Shown here: positions 56,901 to 64,000 of the stretch, piece by piece
Numbering within the stretch: position 1 is the stretch's first letter
How the letters are laid out: each line of letters begins with the position of its first letter
Source: Daedaleopsis sinensis
Lineage: Eukaryota > Basidiomycota > Agaricomycetes > Polyporales > Polyporaceae
Direction of reading: 5' to 3'
Length of the DNA stretch: 64,000 nt
Assembly (NCBI GenBank): GCA_033807695.1
Contig: CM066304.1
Location: 62,001 to 126,000 of the forward strand
Notes under the pieces: generated by a model
What the model saw: the letters and a program-made list of their open reading frames with translations, nothing else
Databases searched by the model: none
What the model was told of the DNA's origin: nothing
Translations under genes and position numbers: made by a program

Positions 56901-57393
56901 TCCGCGCACCTACGGAGCCTAGCTAACGTGTCCCCGCGTTCGCGTTCGCGCTCCCTGCAGAAGGAGGAGAAGGCCGCCAAAGAGGTATGACTGTCCGCCT
57001 CGACTCGCACGCTGCTCCGCTTCCAGTCCAGTGAGCTCACTTCGGGTGCACACGCAGAAGGAGCTCCAGGACCTGAAGGACAAGGAGACCCTGCTGCAGA
57101 GCACGAGCCCGAAGAAGGACGTGCGCGTGAAGACGAAGCGCCCCGCCAAGACCCCCTCCGCCACCGCGACAGGGGAGGAGTCGCCCGCGTCCGAGTCGAC
57201 GACGGCGTCCGAGTTCGAGAACACGAGCGGTGCGGACGCGGACACGGAAGAGAGCCTCACGTCCGAGGAGGAGCCCGAGAAGGCGCCCCAGGACGCAGAG
57301 AAGTGGGTCGCCGTCAAGGCGCAGCAGCAGGCTGCCGCAGAGACGCAGCAGGGGGAGCCCCCTGCAGCAGTCAGCGATGCGGCAGGCGCGTAA
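53915..57393 (+). CDS. BCS1-type AAA ATPase with charged C-terminal extension
   Basis: Bcs1 is an inner-membrane AAA ATPase that inserts the Rieske protein into respiratory complex III; fungi have several paralogues of less certain role. The BCS1 N-terminal region contains YPYDWLMHWLS (near 54220-54330), KRFQDYGSCAELKI (54838) and TTYGCWRWN (55125). The AAA core has GYLLHGVPGSGKTSL (near 55410-55520, with an intron inside the Walker A motif), a Walker B LLLEDLDAAF near 55780, sensor-type [23 protein letters not shown] near 56070-56130, and FKHATKWQAE. The C-terminal part is unusual: SEREMREKMKKEKEE is followed by a chain of micro-exons with alternating Lys/Glu and then an acidic Ser/Glu-rich end (stop 57391-57393). 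A mitochondrial BCS1 normally ends soon after the AAA domain, so this is probably a paralogue rather than the complex III assembly factor. Confidence 0.83.
56730..57057 (+). other. micro-exon array in the BCS1-type gene
   Basis: Exons of 48, 24 and 24 bases (56730-56777, 56857-56880, 56961-56984) alternate with introns of about 73-80 bases. All are phase 0. The two 24-base exons both begin AAGGA and end GCCAAAGAG or CGCCAAAGAG-like, and encode KEAADAKE and KEEKAAKE; the next exon starts at 57058 with KELQD. This looks like duplicated exon-intron modules coding for charged coiled-coil heptad-like units. Confidence 0.75.
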
Positions 57394-58376
57394 AAGCGAA
57401 GCACGATGTGCGCCCTCCTCTCATCCCCCTCCTTTCCCCCTGCCTCTGCCCCTGCCTGGGGCCTGCTCCCTCTGCCGCGTTCTGTGCGCGCGAAAACGTC
57501 TTGTTCTTGTCTCTGGTGTGCTGTGCTGTGGTTCTCGCTGGTCGAACGCTCGGACTCGTCCCTCCCGCATTGTGTTCGCTCGTCTGCCCGATATCCGTGA
57601 CTCGGAATACTGAATATTGATTGATGTACAGTCGTCCCCTCGTCCCTAGTCCCTAGCCTCTAGTCGTTCCCGTAGTCCCCCGTCCCTAGTTCCCTCCCGT
57701 GCTAGTGCTGCCCGCCTGCCTCGCCCCCGAGCCCCACGGTCTGGACTGTGTGGTCGGTCCGCGTCGGCGGCCTCGCATTCTCTAGCTTACAGTTACATAG
57801 ATGCGCCATCATGCTCTGCGCCATGCTGTTTTGTACGTACGACGTTTCATGTTTAGCTCACGAATGTTGTCATGATGTATGCCGCTTCCACCTCCCCCGG
57901 CCCCGTGTGCATGCGACGATCTGGTGGCGTCGACTAACTGCTCTCCGAGGAGTTTGTAATATGTATGCAGCAAGGTGTTTCGATCTGAATTTGACAACGT
58001 CTGTCTGGGCAGTTGTACGTACGCAACACATACAAGGATCGATCGTACTTGCGAGTACTTACGAAAGATAGCCTACAGCTCCCCGGAGAGAACGCCGGCT
58101 GCTTCCTGGAAACACACCGATGATCGTCCTGGCTCCTCCCGGGTGTGTCAATTTTTATGCAGCCTCGATCAGGCGGAGGAGCTCATGAACTGGGATTGTA
58201 TACGTATCACATACATGTGCACGGTATAATGTACTGCGTGGGGGGCTCGAGAATCAATGCGAGTGGAAGCTATGTATACCGCAAAGCAAAATCTAAACTA
58301 TCTGTTCATTATTATCGTGGTCATCACCGCGCATGCAAGCTCCGCACCCGACAGTCACAGTGCCAACACCCCAGCA
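57394..58376. other. convergent intergenic region
   Basis: About 1 kb between the convergent 3' ends of the BCS1-type gene and the dynamin gene. It contains C/T-rich low-complexity sequence near 57420-57680 and no recognisable gene. Confidence 0.4.
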
Positions 58377-61300
58377 TCACGTCGACTTGAGCGTGACCTC
58401 CGAAAGCGTCTTGAACGCGTCGCGGTACGCGTCGAGCAGCGCCTTGACGCGCGTGCGCTCCGCGACGAGCGCCTCGTCCTCGTTCAGGAGGTCGCCGAAC
58501 AGCTCGGGCTTGTACAGCGACGCGACGAGCCGGTTCTGGACCTGCTGCGACGTGTTGTTCACGAGCAGGTGCATGATCGCCTTCGGCACGAGGTCCTGGA
58601 TCGTCTGCCGCACGATGTTGAAGTAGGACTGGATCAGGGACCGGATCAGGTTCGTCTCCATCTCCTCGCGCATCGTCAGTTGCGGGCTCCCGTCGGATGC
58701 CTAGAGAATGAGAGAAACGCAAAGCGTATCAGCACGCGAATTTCGGGGAGCGGGACGTGGGGCGGCGCGTGCCGCATTGAGACGACACCGCGTGAAGAAC
58801 GGATGGTCAATGTTAGAACAAAATGCAAGTACCCACCGCCTCGATGTGCTTGCCCAAGCTCTTCATATCGAACGCCGCATCGCTCCTGTCCATCCCCCGG
58901 TTGCCCGCCATCAGGCCCGCCTCGAGCGCAGGGTCCGCCCCGGACACGTCCCGCCCCGAAGTCGCGACCATCCCGCCGCCGCCCGCGCGCTCGACCGTCG
59001 CCCCCGTGAGCGGCCCGGGCCCGTTCTGCCCGAAGAAGTAGTTAAGGAACGTCTCCTTCGCCGTCCCGCCGTGTGGCGACGTCCCCGTCCCCGCCCCCCC
59101 TCCGGCAGCAGACGCCCCAGACACGTTCCGCGACGCGTGGTGGTGCGTCTTGGGCGAGTGGTGCCGATGGTGCCCCGCTCCTGTCGAAGGGACCGCGATC
59201 GGCGGTGCGGAGGCCGCACCCTGTCGCGCGCGGTCGTGCTGGGAGGATGTGCGCCTGTTGGTGGCCGGCTCGTCCGCGGCGGACTCGTCGTCGTCTGTCG
59301 GCGAGTTCGCGCCGTTCACAGACTCGATCGAAGACGGCGGGTACTCGAGGGACTTGTGCTGCTGTGCTCAGCATGCGGTCGTTCTCACAGAGTGGAGACT
59401 GCACTTACTCGCGGCAGGGTCTGTTTTGGGGGAGAGGTCATCGAGTGCGCGGCTGCTGCCGAGCCCTGGATGAACGCCGGGTGGTTCGTGTTGATGTAAG
59501 CCGTCTGGATCTCGATCAGGCTCTGCGTGTAGTCCGTCGTCGGCCCGAGGCGTTCGCGGAGAAGCTCAGAGACGACCTCGACGAGTTGCGCATGCAGCCT
59601 CGGGAACCTTTGCAGCTCCTACAATCGGATGAGCAGATTGGGGAGCTAAGAGTGGAAACCGCATACCGCACTTGTGCAGTTGTGACAGATCTTGACCAGC
59701 TCCTCATACACGAGCTCGACGCACCGCAGACTCGGTGACTCCAGCAGCTTGATCTGCGGCTTAACGAGCAGGTCGAACGCAATCTCCGGAACGAACAGAC
59801 TCGGCCGGGGCCCCGTGGAATTCCGGATAGCTGTCCGGATGTCCTGGTTGTCGAGGTTGTGCGTGGCGTCGATTGACGAGAGTGCGGTGCCAAAGACGTC
59901 GTTGAAGATGTAGTATATCCGCGCACCGCCGGAGAGCTCTTTCGTCGAGATGTCGACGCTCGTGCCATCTATCGAAGCCACGAAGTCCCGGGCGAACTGC
60001 GTCATCAGTCGCAACACGAGCGCGCCTTGCTGTTCATAAGTTCGTTATCGAGTCTCACCGCTCAATGACACTAGACCTTACCTGGTTCTTGTCGCCGTAG
60101 ATCGCGGCGTCTCCAAACGAGTTCAGCTCCTGCTGCGCCTGGCCCATCAGCGTGTTCAGCCGCGCCTTCATGTCTGGGAGCTTGTCCCGGATGTGGTTCA
60201 TGAGCACTTGGTTCAGCGTCTTTGCGAGGTACTTCGTGCCGTTCTTGTGCGCGATGTTCCGATACGCGGAGTGGTTCCTGAAGAACTCGGTCTCTGTGTC
60301 GAGTGCGTCCGCCAGAGGCTTCTCGTTGTTGATGTCCGCCTGCGAGCGGTTGACGACGCCAATGAAGCCGAGCTTGAGCGGGTACACGCGGCCGGTAAGG
60401 ATGTCGAATGCGTTTGTACCCGCGTCCATGAGGTCCAGCTTCGAGAGCACCCCGATTGTACGTCGACCTTGTGGGTCGACGGAACGAGCGAGCTTCAGAG
60501 ATTCCGAGTTGGCGAGATCAACGTTCGCAGCGGAGACGGCGAGAATTACACTGCGTGGACTCTGGAGGTGAGATACGGACGCGAGAGATTAACGAGGCAC
60601 GCACCAGTTTGGTTTTGAGATGTAGTCGAGAACGAGGCTTCGAATCTGGCGTTCGATGTCGCCTGGCTGGTCTCCTACGGGGATCTATCAGACGATTATC
60701 AGCCTGGGTCCTTTGCGCATACTGCAAATCAATATGCAAGAACAGGATATCCACAGGTTCGGTGGGTCCGGACAGCAGTCATCCAAAACTCGCTTGCAAG
60801 AAAAGGCCGAGGTGAGAAAAGACCAGTCCCAGATCCGTGTCCCCAGTGACAAGTCTGTATGGACGCGTCACATGAGCCCCATTCGCGATTGCCACACGCA
60901 GAGGAACATGGGTGGTTCAGTTGCACGGCTTCCGGATATGTTGCACCACACGCTCACATGGGTCTCTGCCTCTGTGCCATCTCGCCGGACATGGGGTGTC
61001 AATGCGGTCAACAGTAAGGTTGTGCACGTCGCGGTGTTCGATATGCGGGTCCTGAACCTTATATGTGCGCTGTTCGTCCTCGACATGCTGAACCTGCCCC
61101 GTGTCAAGGGACAGGTGACAATATTACAGTGCATCTTTCAAGTCTTCTCGGCAGCGGTGCAGCCTCTTGACGTGATGATGGTTTCAGGTGCTCACCTTTG
61201 TCAATCCCGGCAAGTCCACCAACGTCAAGTCGAGGACGTTCGGGCTGTATATCCGGAGGTGGATGGGGAGCTTGCTGATGCCCTTGTTCTGACCGGCGAC

Positions 61301-61779
61301 GCGGAAGGTCTCCTGCTCGATCTCGCGCCGGATGTCGTTGAAGTCCGTATACCGCTTGTCTATGTGGAGGAACTGGCCCCACTCTGTGAACTCGGACGAG
61401 GTCTCGGAGGCGGGTGTGTGGATGAGTTGGAGGACGAGCGGTCGGCGGGTGACGATTCCCTGACCGCGCGGAAGGAAGTCGCGGCCGACAATTCTGTTCA
61501 GATGTTGGAGGAGACGTCCCGCAACAGAGAGTAGGATATACGCACGTTTCGAGGACACTGGATTTTCCCGCAGACTGGCTCCCTACCTACAGCATACCGC
61601 TCAGCATACCGATGTCCATCGTTAGTCACGATCCACGTACCACAGCCAGCTGGGGCATGTCCAGCTCTCCGCCTACATGCACGTGAACAGAGTTATTGGG
61701 TGGGAGAGTGGCAAGACTGACCGAGATTGGAGAACGTATCCTGGAGCTTGTTGACGAGCTTGATGAGGTCGGCGTCCAT
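58377..61779 (-). CDS. DNM1: DNM1-type dynamin-related GTPase
   Basis: A self-assembling GTPase that constricts mitochondria and peroxisomes. It starts at 61779 with [20 protein letters not shown]. The G1 motif [12 protein letters not shown] is near 61580, followed by [22 protein letters not shown]3 DLPGLTK near 61200 and [13 protein letters not shown] near 60670. G4 reads SKLD (near 60440), where most dynamins have TKLD. The stalk follows ([63 protein letters not shown]). A variable insert is rich in His/Ser/Gly with the Dnm1-like word FLNYFFGQN near 59040. The GTPase effector domain ends the protein ([24 protein letters not shown]). About nine introns are present; the one at 60685-61195 is 511 bases. 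No PH domain or proline-rich tail is present. The FLNYFFG insert favours Dnm1 over Vps1. Confidence 0.9.
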
Positions 61780-62067
61780 GGCGGACAGAACGTGCGGCGG
61801 GTCGTGAGGGTCGTCGAGGTGGTCGTGGCGGATGGTGAAGAGCCACAAAGCAACCCAACCCGCAATACATACCGTCGGCGCCAAAAACGCGTCGCCACGG
61901 CCCACACGCGACGCGGCCGACGCGCGAGCGTCTAAACGGAACGGGTCCGACCTGCGAAGTCGTTGCCGAACGAACTCCTATTCCTCCTCCTCCTCTCCTC
62001 CGCTCCTTTCCCGCATTCCGTCTGGTGACTTTGCTGCCGACCGGACGCGCACGACGAGCTCGTCGAC
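61780..62067. promoter_or_regulatory. compact divergent promoter, dynamin and dipeptidyl aminopeptidase
   Basis: Only 288 bases separate the start codons of the two divergent genes, so both promoters must share this space. No classical TATA box is visible. CT-rich runs lie near 61980-62010. Confidence 0.5.
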
Positions 62068-64000
62068 ATGCCGCCGTCATCCTACGAGCCTCTCGACCAG
62101 GAAGGCGACGACTTCTTCCAAGGAACCTCGTCCAGAACTGCGGCCGACACGGCCTACCCACCGAAGCCAGAGACATACTACGGCGACGGGCCTTTTGACC
62201 CTCCAAGCTCCGACGACGAGGCTGAGGTACTGCTTGCGAAAGAACAACGCAATGGGGGTGCGATAGAAGAGGACGGAGGCCTGGTCATCGGGGGTGGTCG
62301 CAAGGTATGTTCCGTCTTCGGCGTTCATCTGCCTCTCCTCGTTTCTGGTCGGTTTGGGATTCGTTGTGCTCGATGACTGTATCAAGGCTAGTATACTAGA
62401 GCTCTTGACACAGTCATCGTCATCCACATCCCATTCGACAGCGAGCGACTGAATTCTGCGCGTTACCTGCATCCTCCGAATACATGGAGGTCGTGAATAG
62501 CATGCAACTGTCATCCTCGTGGAACTGGACCATCTTTTCCATATGGCCAAGGCATACGTATGCGCCTACTCTCGTACCTAGTCCGACTAGGCAAGCCCAC
62601 GGCGGAAAGGAGGCTTAGGATGAGTTTATAATGTGCTCTGGACTCTGGAGTCAGCATCAACGTCGAATGCGAGTCATCACGTATGAACACGTCGCGTGAA
62701 GCTGTACCTCAAGGGCTCTGTAGTTTGCATGACCGAGGACACCGGCAACAGCTGCTGCCGCTACTCGTTCTGCTAACGCACTAGCTACATGGCGTCGGTC
62801 ATAGGCAGAATTATGCTATCTCCCGTTAAGCCTCCTCTCTGACTCGCTGGGTCAGCTTTACAATCATTTGTTCTGGCTGTTTGCCCACCATGCTGCAGCG
62901 CAGTGAAGCCTTCCCGTCGCTATTCCACACCCGGCCATGTTAAACGCGTATATATGCTGACCCCTCTCTCTACAAAGGAACGACCAGCGTCGCTCAAGGT
63001 CCTCGTGATATCACTTGTATCCCTCGTTTCCATCGCCATCATCATCGGAATGTTCGCTGCACGAACGTATACAGGGACCGCCTTCCGGGTACAGGGTGTG
63101 CAGCACCTCACCATGGACCACATTTTCAACGGCACATTTTCTGCTTCCCGCACAGACATCCACTGGGTCCCTGAAGGTACACTGACTGCAACTCGCTCAC
63201 GCGAATGATACTCATCGTTCTATAAGCGGGAGATGGGGTGTTTGCCGTTCGCCTAGGTTCCTCCATATCTTTAGTCGACTTGAAGACGAATACGACGCAA
63301 GACTTGGTCGCATACTCCGATATCAAAGATGTAAGTCTATGAACGCAAACGCTGACGCAGATCCCTCACGTCTATATTGCAGGAGAGCGGGTCACCACTG
63401 AAGTACCGGGACTGGAAGCTTTCATCCGACATGAAGTATATGCTTGTCCAAGCAGATTACAAGAAGGTAACCGAACTTGCGTTGACATCAAAGTGATTCA
63501 AGTGTTAACCATCCGCAGCAATGGCGCCACTCTAGCTTCGCGAACTTCTACGTGTACGAATTCGCGACTAAGCAGACTCGCCCACTGCTTCCTCGCACGG
63601 ACCCACCGATAACATCGTATGCTACCTGGTCGCCTACTGGTCAGTCTATCGCGTTCGTTGCAGAGAACGATCTATACGTCGTTCCCTCTCCCTTGTAGGT
63701 CGCGTGCTATGGAACCTTTATCAGACAACGTGTACTCACCGCAGTGTTTTTCAGCGAGTCTCCGGTCCGCATCACCACTTCTGGCAATGCCTCGCTCTTC
63801 CACGGTGTGCCTGACTGGGTCTATGAGGAAGAGGTCTTCTCGGCCGACTATGCTCTCTGGTGGTCTCCCGACTCTACCAAACTCGCGTTCCTCCGGTTCG
63901 ATGAAACCGCCGTGGACGAGTTTACATTCCCCGTTTACAACCCGACAGAGGACTCGTACGCCGTTGTGCCGTACCCGGACAGCGTGACGATGAAGTACCC
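62068..64000 (+). CDS. dipeptidyl aminopeptidase, type II membrane (DPP IV/STE13 family), 5' part
   Basis: An S9B serine peptidase that removes N-terminal dipeptides in the late Golgi or vacuole, for example in pheromone maturation. Only the N-terminal part is in the window. Exon 1 (62068-62304) encodes the cytosolic tail (PPSSYEPLDQEGDDFF ... VIGGGRK). After a 673-base intron, exon 2 begins near 62978 with ERPASLK and the signal anchor VLVISLVSLVSIAIIIGMFAA, then LTMDHIFNGTF. The propeller follows with DGVFAVRLGSSISLVDL, KYRDWKLSSDMKYMLVQADY, WRHSSFANFYVY, YATWSPTGQSIAFVAENDLYV, VPDWVYEEEVFSADYALWWSPD and LAFLRFDETAVDEFTFPVY, all typical of the family; VYEEEVF holds the paired glutamates that bind the substrate amino terminus. 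The catalytic Ser-Asp-His domain lies beyond the end. Confidence 0.9.

Noticed and set aside
60656..61534. 292-codon plus-strand frame opposite the dynamin gene
   Set aside because: It is antisense to conserved dynamin coding sequence and to the 511-base intron; no known motif.

Overview
The window is nuclear DNA of a filamentous basidiomycete, most likely an Agaricomycete (a Polyporales-like species is possible, but that is only an inference). The signs are genes broken by many short GT-AG introns of about 50-60 bases, high-GC coding exons, F-box proteins and FunK1-type kinases typical of mushroom-forming fungi, and conserved cell-biology genes with basidiomycete-type sequences. I assembled the gene models by eye from splice sites and protein family likeness, so exon borders are approximate unless stated.

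Layout. 1-2.7 kb: no gene, with weak direct repeats. 2.7-5.9 kb: a GEN1/YEN1-like XPG-family nuclease with two in-frame TAG codons. 6.2-8.8 kb: ABP1/drebrin-like actin-binding protein. 9.0-16.4 kb, minus strand: a DAO-family FAD oxidoreductase whose penultimate coding region is split by a complete Ty1/copia retrotransposon (9325-14755) with identical-looking 369-bp LTRs and a 5-bp target duplication. 16.9-20.7 kb: a ketopantoate-reductase-like gene and coronin. 21.3-26.3 kb: a rearranged patch with an ATG7 relic, a divergent kinase-like gene and a truncated second GEN1-like copy. 27.1-36.1 kb, minus strand: a mitochondrial carrier, mitochondrial HSP78, an unknown protein with a decayed paralogue fragment, and a small expansin-like secreted protein.

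37.8-41.0 kb: two F-box-type genes in tandem. 41.2-44.5 kb: a single-pass membrane protein and a MYND-like zinc finger protein. 45.7-48.6 kb: a FunK1 kinase with two in-frame TAA codons. 49.6-50.4 kb: SYS1. 53.9-57.4 kb: a BCS1-type AAA ATPase with a tail built from micro-exons. 58.4-61.8 kb, minus strand: a DNM1-type dynamin. 62.1 kb to the end: the start of a type II membrane dipeptidyl aminopeptidase (DPP IV/STE13 family), which runs off the window.

How the genes work together. There is no operon-like unit and no obvious secondary-metabolite cluster. Several genes serve actin and membrane dynamics (ABP1, coronin, dynamin, SYS1) or mitochondria (HSP78, carrier, BCS1, dynamin), but nothing shows this to be more than chance. 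The strongest signals are genome-evolution events: a recent copia insertion inside an exon, and at least four decayed or partial genes. I did not find convincing evidence of a new biological system.
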